Positions 41,853-50,414 of a stretch of DNA of 64,000 bases are shown here, in pieces. The DNA is from Parvibaculum sp039973015. GTDB taxonomy: Bacteria > Pseudomonadota > Alphaproteobacteria > Parvibaculales > Parvibaculaceae. Within the stretch, counting starts at the first letter, position 1. Every line of letters starts with the position of its first letter. The stretch covers positions 230,416-294,415 of the forward strand of contig NZ_JBDWLT010000007.1 of the NCBI RefSeq assembly GCF_039973015.1, written 5' to 3'. A program made the translations under genes and the position numbers. The notes beneath the pieces were generated by a model. It was not told where the DNA came from, made no database searches, and was given only the letters and a program-made list of their open reading frames with translations.

Positions 41853-42527
41853 CTAGCTGTAGCGCTCTTCCTTCCAGGGGTCGGCTTCATTGTGATAGCC
41901 GTTCTGTTCCCAGAAGCCAGGCTTGTCGACATCGCTGAATTCGATCGCCCGCAGCCACTTCGCACTCTTCCAGAAATACCACTTCGGCACCACGGCGCGC
42001 ACAGGCCCGCCATGCTCGCGGCTCAGCGGCTTTCCCTCCCAGCTATGCGCAATGATGACGTCCGGCTCTTCGAAGACCTCCCGCCTGATATTGGTGGTGT
42101 AGCCGTCATGAGCGTGAAAGATCACATGACGCGCCTCGGAATGGGGCTGCACGAGTTCGAGGATCGTCCGCGCCGCCACGCCATCCCAGCGATTGTCGTA
42201 AAGGCTCCAGGTCGTGACGCAGTGAATGTCGCTCGTGAATTGCGATTGCGGCAGCTTGAGAAAATCCTCGAAATTCCAGTTGGCAGGATTGGCGACAAGC
42301 CCCGTGACCTCAAGCGACCATTCCTGCTTCGGAATATCGGGTTGGATGCCGAGGTCGAGCACCGGCCATTTCTTGACGAGGTTCTGTCCGGGCGGCAGTC
42401 GGCGCACATGGGCCTTGTCTGGCGTGCCGGTCAGATGCCGGCCTTCCTCCGCCGTCTTCTGCTTGGAACGGATCAGCTTTTCCTTGATCCGTCCGACCGG
42501 GCCTTCGCCGCTTCCGTCCTCGCTCAT
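41853..42527 (-). CDS. Sulfite-oxidase-like molybdopterin oxidoreductase
   Basis: The 224-residue protein has a sulfite-oxidase molybdopterin fold: a Moco-ligand Cys in FTSDIHCVTTWSLYDNRWDG, then VIFHAHDGYTTNIRREV and HGGPVRAVVPKWYFWKSAKW. It is the short cytosolic form with no signal peptide and no dimerisation domain. Substrate is unknown. It ends next to smpB (five bases) on the same strand and faces the UDG gene. Confidence 0.9.
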   Translation of the reverse strand: MSEDGSGEGPVGRIKEKLIRSKQKTAEEGRHLTGTPDKAHVRRLPPGQNLVKKWPVLDLGIQPDIPKQEWSLEVTGLVANPANWNFEDFLKLPQSQFTSDIHCVTTWSLYDNRWDGVAARTILELVQPHSEARHVIFHAHDGYTTNIRREVFEEPDVIIAHSWEGKPLSREHGGPVRAVVPKWYFWKSAKWLRAIEFSDVDKPGFWEQNGYHNEADPWKEERYS

Positions 42528-42532
42528 GGCTT

Positions 42533-43030
42533 TCAGCCTTTTTCCCTGAGCAGCCGTGCCTTGTCGCGCTCCCAGCTCCGTTCCTTCAGCGTCTCGCGCT
42601 TGTCGGCGAGCTTCTTGCCCTGCGCGAGCCCGATCTCGACCTTAACGAGCCCCCGATCGGTAAAATACATCCGCAAGGGCACGATGGTCATGCCCTGCCG
42701 CTGAATGGCTGCAATCAGCTTGTCGATCTCGCGCCTGTTCAGGAGGAGTTTGCGGGGCCGCCGCGTCTCGTGATTGAACTGGTTGGCCTGCAGATAGACG
42801 GGGATATAGGCGTTCACGAGCATTATCTCGCCGTCGCGCGTCGCCTGGGCATAAGCCTCGTTGAGGCTCCCTTGTCCCACGCGCAACGACTTCACCTCGC
42901 TACCCTTGAGCTCGATGCCAGCCTCGAAAGTCTCGCCTATGCTGTAGTTGAAGCGCGCCTTGCGGTTATCCGCAATGATCTTCTGGCCGTCCACGGCCTT
43001 CCGTTTGGCGCCACCGCTCTTGGAGGACAT
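42533..43030 (-). CDS. smpB: SsrA-binding protein SmpB
   Basis: The 165-residue protein binds tmRNA and is needed for trans-translation. It has RKARFNYSIGETFEAGIELK, GSEVKSLRVGQGSLNEAYA and a basic C-terminal tail KLADKRETLKERSWERDKAR. dapA is 39 bases upstream on the same strand, a common pairing. The tmRNA gene is not in the window. Confidence 0.96.
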   Translation of the reverse strand: MSSKSGGAKRKAVDGQKIIADNRKARFNYSIGETFEAGIELKGSEVKSLRVGQGSLNEAYAQATRDGEIMLVNAYIPVYLQANQFNHETRRPRKLLLNRREIDKLIAAIQRQGMTIVPLRMYFTDRGLVKVEIGLAQGKKLADKRETLKERSWERDKARLLREKG

Positions 43031-43069
43031 TGCTCCCCGATTTCTAGCTCGCCGCCGATCTCTGGCGCG

Positions 43070-43945
43070 TCAATTAAGCAGGCCAGCATGCTGCATGGCG
43101 CTGCGCACTTTTTCCTCGGTCCCGGAACTGGCCGGCACCAGCGGCAGCCGCAACTCGTTCTCGCAGAAGCCCAGCAGCTTTGCCGCATACTTGGCGGGCG
43201 CCGGGTTCGGATCGAGGAACAGCGCCGTGTGAAGCGGCATCAGCCGATCCTGGATTTCAAGCGCCTTGGCAAAGTCTCCTGCAAGCGTTGCTTGCTGGAA
43301 TTCCGCACAAAGCGCTGGCGCTATATTCGCCGTGACGGAAATGCAGCCCACGCCGCCATGCGCATTGAACCCGAGCGCGGTCGCATCCTCGCCCGAAAGC
43401 TGGCAGAAATCCGCTCCCATCATCTGGCGTTGCTGGCTCACCCGCACAAGGTTCGCCGTCGCATCCTTCACACCCACGATATTCTTCAACGCAAAGAGCC
43501 GCGTCATGGTTTCAAGCGAAATATCCACGATGGTTCGCCCGGGGATATTGTAGAGGATGATCGGAATATCGACCGCGTCGTTCACCGCCTTGAAATGCTG
43601 GTAGATGCCTTCCTGTGACGGCTTGTTGTAATAGCCGGTCACGCTGAGCACGGCATCCGCGCCCGCCTCCTTGGCAAAGGCCGTCAGCTCAATAGCTTCA
43701 ACGGTGTTGTTCGACCCCGCCCCGGCGATCACGGGCACGCGGCCCCGCGCCGTTTCGATGCAGAGTTCCACAACGCGCTTGTGCTCGTCATGGGAAAGCG
43801 TCGGCGATTCACCCGTCGTCCCGCAGGGAACAAGGCCGTGGGTGCCCTGCTCGATCTGCCATTCCACCAGTTTGACGAACGCAGCCTCATCCACCTTGCC
43901 GCCCTTGAACGGTGTAATGAGTGCGACGAACGATCCCTTGAACAT
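43070..43945 (-). CDS. dapA: 4-hydroxy-tetrahydrodipicolinate synthase
   Basis: The 291-residue class-I aldolase condenses pyruvate and aspartate semialdehyde in lysine and murein-precursor synthesis. It begins MFKGSFVALITPFKGGKVDE at 43945 and has VPCGTTGESPTLSHDEHKRV, the proton-relay Tyr in IILYNIPGRT and the Schiff-base Lys in IVGVKDATANL. The frame is open to 44029, beyond the family start. The lytic transglycosylase gene diverges from the same region. Confidence 0.96.
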   Translation of the reverse strand: MFKGSFVALITPFKGGKVDEAAFVKLVEWQIEQGTHGLVPCGTTGESPTLSHDEHKRVVELCIETARGRVPVIAGAGSNNTVEAIELTAFAKEAGADAVLSVTGYYNKPSQEGIYQHFKAVNDAVDIPIILYNIPGRTIVDISLETMTRLFALKNIVGVKDATANLVRVSQQRQMMGADFCQLSGEDATALGFNAHGGVGCISVTANIAPALCAEFQQATLAGDFAKALEIQDRLMPLHTALFLDPNPAPAKYAAKLLGFCENELRLPLVPASSGTEEKVRSAMQHAGLLN

Positions 43946-44194
43946 GGCTTTAGGCTCCGTTTCCCCGATTTGTGCGGATGGGGTGCTCCCGAAGGCGCGC
44001 AAGATAACCATAAGCGACAAACCCGGCAAGAAACCGCCGGTTCCGGCGCATATGACCTATTGCGGCGCGTGTTAGCACATGAGTAGACTCAATGGTGGAA
44101 TATCTGAGCGTTGCGGCGTTTCACGCCAGATTTACTGCGCGATTGACGAACCCAAGGCCCCCCGCCGGGCTGGCCTGAGAGCGGTTCGGAAACT

Positions 44195-46504
44195 TTGTAT
44201 CGGGTTTGCGCCTTGCGGACTGATTCCAGCTTCAGACTTCCTCGCCTCGCGGCTGCCATGGCGGCAGCGGCCTTTTCCGCTTGCGCGGTTTCCGCGGAGG
44301 CTTCAGCCACGCTGCCCCTGCCTCGTCCCGGAGGCACCCAGCTCCAGACGGCAAGCGCCTCGGAGCCCCTTGCGGCTCCAAAGGCACCGACCGCCACAGC
44401 GGGCACCTTCTCCGGTCTGAGCGCAGCGGACATGATGGCCGCACGCGCCGCCTTCGACGAGGTCGACCGCGGCAACTGGGTTTCGGCCAGCCGTTTCCGC
44501 TCCCAGATAAGCGACCCGACGGCTGCAAAGCTCATCGTCTGGACCCGGCTTCTCTCCGATTCCAGTACGGCGACCTTTGCCGAAATCGTCGCCTTCATGG
44601 AGCAGAATCCCGACTGGCCGCGGCTCTACATTCTGGAAATTCGGGCAGAAAAAGCTCTTCTCGCCTACCCGATGTCGGGCGAGGACATCATCGCCTGGTT
44701 TGTCGAGCATCCGCCAAGGACGGGCGAGGGCCGTATCCGATATGGCAAGACGCTCCTCGAGGCCGGCCGTCAGGACGAAGGCGCCGAATGGATCCGTCGC
44801 GCATGGATCGAGAACGACTTCAGTTCTTCCCGGCAAAGAGAAATCCTGGCCGCCTATGGCCGCTATCTGAATACCGAAGCACAGCAAGCGCGCCTTGCCC
44901 GCCTTCTCTGGGAACAGCGCACTGGCGACGCCCGCACCACAGCTGCGCTGGTTGGGCAGGCTGAACGCGCCCTTGCCGACGCCCGCATCCAGTTCATCGC
45001 CGGGTCGAGCAAGGCTCCCTCTGCCCTTTCGCAAGTGCCCGCATCCCTGCGGACAGATGCCGGACTTCTTTACGATCAGGTGCGATATGAGCGCCGTCGT
45101 GGCAATGAGCATACCGCCCTGCCACTCCTTCTCACGGCCCCCACCGAACCGCACAAGATGGTGCGGCCCGGCAGTTGGTGGGTGGAACGCAAGATTCTCG
45201 CCCGCAAGGCTATGTCTGAGGGGCTCTATGAGCAGGCCTACAAGATCGCGGCCGGCAACGGCCTCACCGAAGGTGTCGATTTCGCGGAAGCCGAATTCAT
45301 GGCCGGCTGGATCGGCCTTCAATATCTGAACAGGCCGGAAACCGCTCTTGCGCATTTCCGCAAGCTCAGTGGCGGCGTCTCGACGCCGATCAGCAAATCG
45401 CGCGCGGAATACTGGTCGGGCCGCGCGGCTTCCGCATCGGGCGACAAGGAAAATGCCGCCACCTATTACCGGCAGGCCGCTACCTACCCGACAACTTTCT
45501 ACGGGCAGCTCGCGACCGCCGCCCTCGCATCCAGCGGCAGCGACGGCAAGCTCCATCTGCCGGGAACGCCCGCGCGAACCGGCGACGTAAAGAAACGCTT
45601 CGACAGCCGCGAGCTCGTCCATGCCGCACACATTTTGCAGGACATTGATCGGGAGAGAACCCGCTGGACATTCATGCTGCATCTTGCGGACATCATCGAC
45701 GATCCCGCCGAGATCGCCGTCCTTTCCGATCTCGCGCTCTCCTTCGGTGACCGCAAGCTCTCTCTGCGCATCGCAAAGTCTGCCGCACTCCGCAACATAG
45801 TGCTCACCGACTATGCCTATCCGACGGAAGCCATGCCGAAATGGGCGCACCGCGGACCACCCGTCGAAACGGCTCTGGTCTACGGCCTGTCACGGCAAGA
45901 GAGCGAATTTGACCCGCAAGCACTAAGCCCGGCAGGTGCGCGCGGTTTGATGCAGCTCATGCCGCGCACGGCGCGCATGGTCGCGGGGCAGGTCGGCCTG
46001 CCCTATTCTTCCGCAAGGCTCACCGATCCCGTTTATAACGCGACGCTCGGCGCTGCCCACCTCGGCGATCTCGTGGAAAATGAATTTTCCGGCTCCTACA
46101 TCATGAGCATCGCCGCCTATAACGCTGGCGCATCGCGCGTCCGCCAATGGGTAAGAGAGTATGGCGATCCGCGATCGACGGCCGTCGATCCGATCGACTG
46201 GATCGAGAGCATCCCCTTTTCCGAGACACGCAACTACGTCCAGCGCGTGATGGAAAATCTCGAAGTCTATCGCGGGCGCTTGAGCGGCCAGCCGGAACCT
46301 GTGCGCATAGAAGCGGACCTCATTCGCTACGGCGGCGCGACACCGATCACGACGCCTGCTCCCTCGCCGAGCCCATCGAATGTCCCGCTTGCGCCGCCTT
46401 CCCTCTCCTCACCGGTCGTAACGCCAGCGTCGAATGCGCCTGTGCCGATGGCCACGCCCGCGGAAGGCGCGATGGCGCCCGTTGTCGAAGCGGGGGACAA
46501 CTAG
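44195..46504 (+). CDS. slt: Soluble lytic murein transglycosylase
   Basis: The 769-residue periplasmic enzyme has a signal-like N-terminus (LPRLAAAMAAAAFSACAVSA), a long alpha-superhelical domain with tetratricopeptide-like helices, and a C-terminal SLT domain. The catalytic Glu (about residue 569) is in YGLSRQESEFDPQALSPAGA, followed by RGLMQLMP and SIAAYNAGASRVRQW. It cleaves murein glycan to anhydromuropeptides. The start is a TTG at 44195 and is uncertain. A Pro/Ser/Ala-rich tail follows the catalytic domain. It diverges from dapA. Confidence 0.93.
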   Translation: MYRVCALRTDSSFRLPRLAAAMAAAAFSACAVSAEASATLPLPRPGGTQLQTASASEPLAAPKAPTATAGTFSGLSAADMMAARAAFDEVDRGNWVSASRFRSQISDPTAAKLIVWTRLLSDSSTATFAEIVAFMEQNPDWPRLYILEIRAEKALLAYPMSGEDIIAWFVEHPPRTGEGRIRYGKTLLEAGRQDEGAEWIRRAWIENDFSSSRQREILAAYGRYLNTEAQQARLARLLWEQRTGDARTTAALVGQAERALADARIQFIAGSSKAPSALSQVPASLRTDAGLLYDQVRYERRRGNEHTALPLLLTAPTEPHKMVRPGSWWVERKILARKAMSEGLYEQAYKIAAGNGLTEGVDFAEAEFMAGWIGLQYLNRPETALAHFRKLSGGVSTPISKSRAEYWSGRAASASGDKENAATYYRQAATYPTTFYGQLATAALASSGSDGKLHLPGTPARTGDVKKRFDSRELVHAAHILQDIDRERTRWTFMLHLADIIDDPAEIAVLSDLALSFGDRKLSLRIAKSAALRNIVLTDYAYPTEAMPKWAHRGPPVETALVYGLSRQESEFDPQALSPAGARGLMQLMPRTARMVAGQVGLPYSSARLTDPVYNATLGAAHLGDLVENEFSGSYIMSIAAYNAGASRVRQWVREYGDPRSTAVDPIDWIESIPFSETRNYVQRVMENLEVYRGRLSGQPEPVRIEADLIRYGGATPITTPAPSPSPSNVPLAPPSLSSPVVTPASNAPVPMATPAEGAMAPVVEAGDN

Positions 46505-46580
46505 AGCGCATCATCTTCGGGGCTTGCGGGGGCTGCCCCTCTCCACCATGATCCACGCCCATATTCGCGGAGCCCTCTCC

Positions 46581-47453
46581 ATGCCGCCCTCTCATCGTGA
46601 CATTTTTTACACAAGTCAGGACGGACTGAAGCTCTACGCACGAGACTACGGCGAGCGCACGGCGCCCGGTACGCCGGTCATCTGCCTTCCCGGTCTGACG
46701 CGAAACTCGAAAGATTTCGAACCGCTTGCCGAACATCTGTCGGCGGCCCGCCGCGTCATCTGCCCGGACCTGCGCGGCCGCGGCCGCTCCGGTTATTGCG
46801 ACAACTGGTCGGACTACACGCCAGTTCATGAGATGATGGACACCCTCGACCTGATGGGCGCCGCCGGCATCGGTCAGGCCGTCTTTGTCGGCACATCGCG
46901 CGGCGGCCTCATCATCATGGCGCTTGCCGCCTTCCGGCCAAACGTCATCAGGGCCGCAGTACTGAACGATATCGGCCCCGAGGTGGAGCCCAAAGGCATT
47001 GCGCGCATCGCCAGCTATGTCGGCGTCATGGAAACACCCAAAACATGGGACGAAGCCGCCGTGAAGCTTCGCATGATGAACGAGCGTGAATTCCCGAACC
47101 TGTCCGCCGAAGCCTGGCGCACATTCGCGCACCGCACCTTCGCGGAAGAACATGCCGCACCGAAGATGGATTACGATCCGAAGATCGGCACAGCCATGCG
47201 CAAGGGACTGGAGGCGTCGAAGGGCGAAATCCCCACCCTCTGGCCTCAGTTCAAGTCGCTCTCCCAGATGCCGCTTCTCGCCATACGTGGAGAGAACTCC
47301 GACATCCTGACCCCCGGCATCGTGACCCGCATGACCGAAGCCAACCCCGCCATGAAGAGCGTGGTCGCAAAGGACCGGGGCCACGCGCCGTTCCTCGACG
47401 AGCCGGAAGTGCTTGCTGCCATCGATGACTTCCTCTCCTCCGAAAAGCTCTAG
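46581..47453 (+). CDS. Alpha/beta hydrolase
   Basis: The 290-residue protein has the hydrolase fold: VICLPGLTRNSKDFEPLAEH, VICPDLRGRGRSGY, the nucleophile elbow VFVGTSRGGLIIM and the catalytic His in KDRGHAPFLDEP. The ATG at 46581 has GCGGAG eight bases ahead; 46548 is an alternative. It follows slt by 76 bases. Its substrate is unknown. Its stop shares CTAG with the convergent methyltransferase gene. Confidence 0.92.
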   Translation: MPPSHRDIFYTSQDGLKLYARDYGERTAPGTPVICLPGLTRNSKDFEPLAEHLSAARRVICPDLRGRGRSGYCDNWSDYTPVHEMMDTLDLMGAAGIGQAVFVGTSRGGLIIMALAAFRPNVIRAAVLNDIGPEVEPKGIARIASYVGVMETPKTWDEAAVKLRMMNEREFPNLSAEAWRTFAHRTFAEEHAAPKMDYDPKIGTAMRKGLEASKGEIPTLWPQFKSLSQMPLLAIRGENSDILTPGIVTRMTEANPAMKSVVAKDRGHAPFLDEPEVLAAIDDFLSSEKL

Positions 47454-48160
47454 GCACGGCGCACACGGAGCATTCGCGTCGCGCCCTTCTGAAATTCAAA
47501 TGGCACCGGAACGAGGTCAACTTCGGCACCATACCGCCTTAGTTCGTTCACGATGCCCGGCAGATGGCTCGATGGTAATCCGTCCAGATTGACCAGCGGG
47601 AAAACCCGCACTTCTCCTGCAACGCGCAACAACTCGCGGAGCGCGGCGAGATGAAAGCCGAAGTCGAGATCGTCTCCGTAGAGAAACAGCAGATGCGAGA
47701 CGAGCGCGAGACGGAAAGAGCCATCATTGAATGGAAGAAATGGCAGTGAAGCCGGCACATAGCGCCCTTGCGCTTTCCCCGTTTCAAAGTCCGCCAGAAA
47801 AAGGTCCAGCGCCTCCCGCCGAAGCTTGTGAACGGCTGCTTCCGAACCGTACTGGCTCCAGTTGAAGCGATAGGACGCTCGCCGCATTCCCGCTCGCATG
47901 GCGTCCGCCGTTTCCCCGAAGCGCTGGCTTATATCCCCGGGCTCCAACGCATAAACCGGATCGGCGGCGATAACGGAAAGGCCCGCCCCTGCCGCCTCTG
48001 CTGCAAAGGAGGAAGGGCCACCCCCCGCATCCAGCACCGGGACGCAGGACGCAAGATCGCCAAGTCCGAAAAATGCGCGATACTCCCAAAGCCGCCTGCC
48101 CCAGGGCACGACACCGTCGAGCTCGAACTCCCTGGAGGATTCGCTGACACAGGCATTCAT
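47450..48160 (-). CDS. SAM-dependent methyltransferase-like protein of unknown function
   Basis: The 236-residue product has motif I of class I methyltransferases (VPVLDAGGGPSSFAAEAAG) and a region PFLPFNDGSFRLALVSHLLF that matches motif IV/V. FHLAALRELLRVAGEVRVFP follows. I recall this as a widespread family of uncharacterised proteins. AAGGAG precedes the ATG at 48160. Upstream lies a leader peptide and terminator (48221-48346) that look like an amino-acid attenuator, and beyond it the betaine-synthesis genes on the same strand. The substrate is not known. Confidence 0.8.
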   Translation of the reverse strand: MNACVSESSREFELDGVVPWGRRLWEYRAFFGLGDLASCVPVLDAGGGPSSFAAEAAGAGLSVIAADPVYALEPGDISQRFGETADAMRAGMRRASYRFNWSQYGSEAAVHKLRREALDLFLADFETGKAQGRYVPASLPFLPFNDGSFRLALVSHLLFLYGDDLDFGFHLAALRELLRVAGEVRVFPLVNLDGLPSSHLPGIVNELRRYGAEVDLVPVPFEFQKGATRMLRVRRA

Positions 48161-48220
48161 CTCGCTTCTCCTTGGCTGCCGGCCAGGCCGCACCGCTGGA
48201 AGCGCTTTCCGATAAATGTC

Positions 48221-48256
48221 TCAAACGAAAAGGCCGCCTCCAGAGGGGGCGGCCTT
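48221..48256 (-). terminator. Attenuator terminator upstream of the methyltransferase gene
   Basis: On the minus strand the perfect nine-base stem AAGGCCGCC / GGCGGCCTT with a nine-base loop is followed by TTCGTTT, giving a run TTTTCGTTT. It lies 28 bases after the leader-peptide stop and 70 before the methyltransferase ATG. Its left arm and loop can pair instead with GAGGGTGGCC at 48290-48299 (the leader's 3' part), which would break the terminator. It could also simply end the betaine operon. Confidence 0.75.
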
Positions 48257-48283
48257 GTCCGGTACGATCGAAAACAGACGACG

Positions 48284-48346
48284 TTACGGGGCCACCCTCC
48301 GGGTGGTCCACCAGTTGCCCTGCATGTAAGCCGGCTGCGTCATCAT
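48284..48346 (-). CDS. Trp-rich leader peptide of a putative transcription attenuator
   Basis: A 20-codon frame starts at tandem ATGs (48346 and 48343) behind AAGGA. Its second half is MQGNWWTTRRVAP, with Trp codons in tandem at 48308-48313, then paired Thr and Arg codons. The TGG-TGG-ACC-ACC segment forms arm 1 of a hairpin (GGACCACCC, 48301-48309) that pairs with GGGTGGCCC (48289-48297). Arm 2 can instead pair with the terminator's left side. This is the layout of trp-type attenuators. No trp gene follows; the next gene is a methyltransferase. Confidence 0.65.
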   Translation of the reverse strand: MMTQPAYMQGNWWTTRRVAP

Positions 48347-48358
48347 TCGATCCTTGAG

Positions 48359-48378
48359 TGCCGGAAAAAGCTCCGGCA
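48359..48378 (-). terminator. Hairpin between the SDMT gene and the leader peptide
   Basis: TGCCGGA / TCCGGCA form a seven-base stem with a U-rich loop, 23 bases after the SDMT stop. There is no T-run behind it, so it is a weak terminator or an mRNA 3'-stabilising hairpin rather than a strong stop. Confidence 0.4.
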
Positions 48379-48401
48379 ACGGGAAATCTAGGTCTCCCGG
48401 C

Positions 48402-49238
48402 TTACTTTGCCAAGCGGTAATGCATGACGCCCCAGGCAAGATAGCCCTTGTCCGCGCCATCGACCCAGTGGCCGAGCCCCTTGATCATGTTGTCGAGATA
48501 GGTCGTGCTCGAGCCCTTTGTCAGGCGCTCATAGTTTGCCTTGAGTTCCTCGCCAACGCGCCAATAGTGGCGGCGAAGCTGGTGCGTCATCTCCTTGACG
48601 TCCGCCTTCTCGAAACCGCGCGCCGTCAGCTCCTTGTCGTAGAAGCCGAAGCTGCCCAGCGTTTCGAGATGAATGCGGTCGAGGATCGGCTGAAGCACAC
48701 CATCCGGGCAATCATCCGACTGCATCGGATCGGTGAAGATGAACTGGCCGCCGGGCTTCAACACACGCTTCACTTCGTCGAGTACACGCGGGCGGTTGCC
48801 GCTGTGCAGTATCGCATCCTGCGACCACACAACGTCGATGGCGTTGTCCTCGGCCGGAATGGCTTCGAAGTCGCCATAAAGAACCTCGATCTTGTCCTCG
48901 AGGCCGGCTTTCTTGTTCAGCTCGCGATTGAGGCTGTTCTGCTTCTCGCTGATGTTCACGCAGATGACCTTGCAGCCATAGGTCTTGGCGAGATGTCGCG
49001 CGGCGCCACCATATCCCGCGCCGATGTCGAGAACGACGGTGTTCGCATCGATGCCATCGAGCATCGATGCCAGCGTCTCGTCATTGCGATGGCTCGCGGG
49101 GATAATCGGCTCGTTATCGTCCTTGTACATCCCTATATGGATGTCCTCACCGCCCCAGATAGTGAAGTAGAACGAGTCCGCATCCGGACTGTCGTAATAG
49201 GCTTCTGCCTGAGCGACAGCGTTCGATTTACTCGTCAT
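48402..49238 (-). CDS. Sarcosine/dimethylglycine N-methyltransferase
   Basis: The 278-residue methyltransferase has VVLDIGAGYGGAARHLAKTY (motif I), DVVWSQDAILHSGNRPRVLD and RVLKPGGQFIFTDPMQSDD, matching SDMT enzymes that make glycine betaine from sarcosine and dimethylglycine. The start at 49238 overlaps the GSMT stop by 11 bases and gives the usual length (about 278). With the upstream GSMT it completes de novo betaine synthesis from glycine and three SAM. This pathway is best known in halophiles such as Ectothiorhodospira and Aphanothece. Confidence 0.9.
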   Translation of the reverse strand: MTSKSNAVAQAEAYYDSPDADSFYFTIWGGEDIHIGMYKDDNEPIIPASHRNDETLASMLDGIDANTVVLDIGAGYGGAARHLAKTYGCKVICVNISEKQNSLNRELNKKAGLEDKIEVLYGDFEAIPAEDNAIDVVWSQDAILHSGNRPRVLDEVKRVLKPGGQFIFTDPMQSDDCPDGVLQPILDRIHLETLGSFGFYDKELTARGFEKADVKEMTHQLRRHYWRVGEELKANYERLTKGSSTTYLDNMIKGLGHWVDGADKGYLAWGVMHYRLAK

Positions 49239-50037
49239 TGTAGGTTTTCTCCGCAACGTGAATGAAGAAGTCGGCATCCTCGTCTTTGTACTCTTCTTCG
49301 AAATCACCGTAGGTGACGACCTTCTGGAAACCGATCTCATGCATCAGCCGCCGCGTATAGGCCTTGCGCAACGGGAACATGTTCAGGTGATAGACACTGT
49401 CGTCGGGGAACGTGTAACGGAAGCGTGCCAGTGAATCATCGACATGTTCCGGCTCGGCCGTCACCTGGTCGCCGCAGTAATAATACTTGTGCTTCGTGCT
49501 GAAGCCGCGGTCGAGAATGGCGTCGTAGTTACGCTGGTCGAGGATAAGAATGCCGTCATGCTTGAGCGCGGCATAGAACTCGGCAAGCGCACGGCGCCGG
49601 TCCTTTTCCTCGAAAAGATGCGTGAACGAGTTACCGAGGCAGATAATCGCGTCGTATTTTCCGTGAACGTCCTTGTTGAGCCAGCGCCAGTCCGCATGAA
49701 CCGTCTGCATGACGAAGCCGTGATCGCGCGCATTTCCGAAAGCCTTGGAGAGCATTTCCGCAGCACCGTCGACGCTCGTTACGTCGAACCCCGCCTTCAG
49801 AAGCTGCACGGAATTGAAGCCCGTTCCCGTCGCGACATCGAGAATCTTGTGCTTCCCGCGCTTCTTGAGAATATCGATGAAAAACTGCCCTTCACTTTTC
49901 GCGCGGCTGTCCCAATCGATCAGGTCATCCCATTTTTCAACAAAGGATTCGGTGTATTCGTGCTGGTAGTGATCGGTTTCACGCATGGCTAGCGGATCTT
50001 CACCGAATTCCTGCTGCTTTTTCTTGGTCTGTTCCAT
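49228..50037 (-). CDS. Glycine/sarcosine N-methyltransferase
   Basis: The 269-residue methyltransferase has YTESFVEKWDDLIDWDSRAK, motif I HKILDVATGTGFNSVQLLKA, YDAIICLGNSFTHLFEEKDR and LKHDGILILDQRNYDAIL, features of bacterial GSMT and animal GNMT. It methylates glycine to sarcosine and dimethylglycine. AAGGA precedes the ATG. It is the first gene of the betaine pair, overlapping SDMT. The adjacent MscS and TRIC channel genes fit a role in osmotic adaptation. It could alternatively help balance the SAM pool. Confidence 0.9.
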   Translation of the reverse strand: MEQTKKKQQEFGEDPLAMRETDHYQHEYTESFVEKWDDLIDWDSRAKSEGQFFIDILKKRGKHKILDVATGTGFNSVQLLKAGFDVTSVDGAAEMLSKAFGNARDHGFVMQTVHADWRWLNKDVHGKYDAIICLGNSFTHLFEEKDRRRALAEFYAALKHDGILILDQRNYDAILDRGFSTKHKYYYCGDQVTAEPEHVDDSLARFRYTFPDDSVYHLNMFPLRKAYTRRLMHEIGFQKVVTYGDFEEEYKDEDADFFIHVAEKTYNDE

Positions 50038-50414
50038 GATGACGTTCCTTCGGGATATGACGGCGACCGCACGCGCGATTCCTCAGCCGCCAAAAGCATA
50101 AACGGCACCAGCCATAAAACGGCCGGCAGCCTATGAGATCGGTTTTCTGAGCCCGCAAAAGGTAAGCCGCGCAGATGCACGAAAACGGGCCGCATCCCTA
50201 AACGCCGGCAGAAAAGCGGCAAGGCAGCAAAGCTGCGGGATACGACTGGGGACAGCGCCGCACGCGTATGGTGCAACGTATGTGAATGCCCTCTCAGCGC
50301 ATGCAAGCTAACAAAGCCCGCCTTCAGTAGCAACCGCGCAACTCAAACTTCACAAGAAGTGATGCTTTTCGGCGGGTTCCACACATTCAGACCGGATTTA
50401 CGCCGCGTCCTCCC
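50038..50414. promoter_or_regulatory. 377-bp region upstream of the betaine operon
   Basis: This region runs from the mscS stop to the GSMT start, both on the minus strand, and should hold the betaine-operon promoter. I see no gene. It contains small hairpins (ACTTC / GAAGT at 50347-50360, GCAGC / GCTGC at 50224-50236) and a direct repeat CGTATG-N6-CGTATG at 50265-50282. I did not find an S-adenosylhomocysteine or glycine riboswitch consensus. Confidence 0.4.

Noticed and set aside
50038..50414. SAH or glycine riboswitch before the glycine methyltransferase gene
   Set aside because: I compared the minus strand with the consensus cores I know and found no matching conserved loops.
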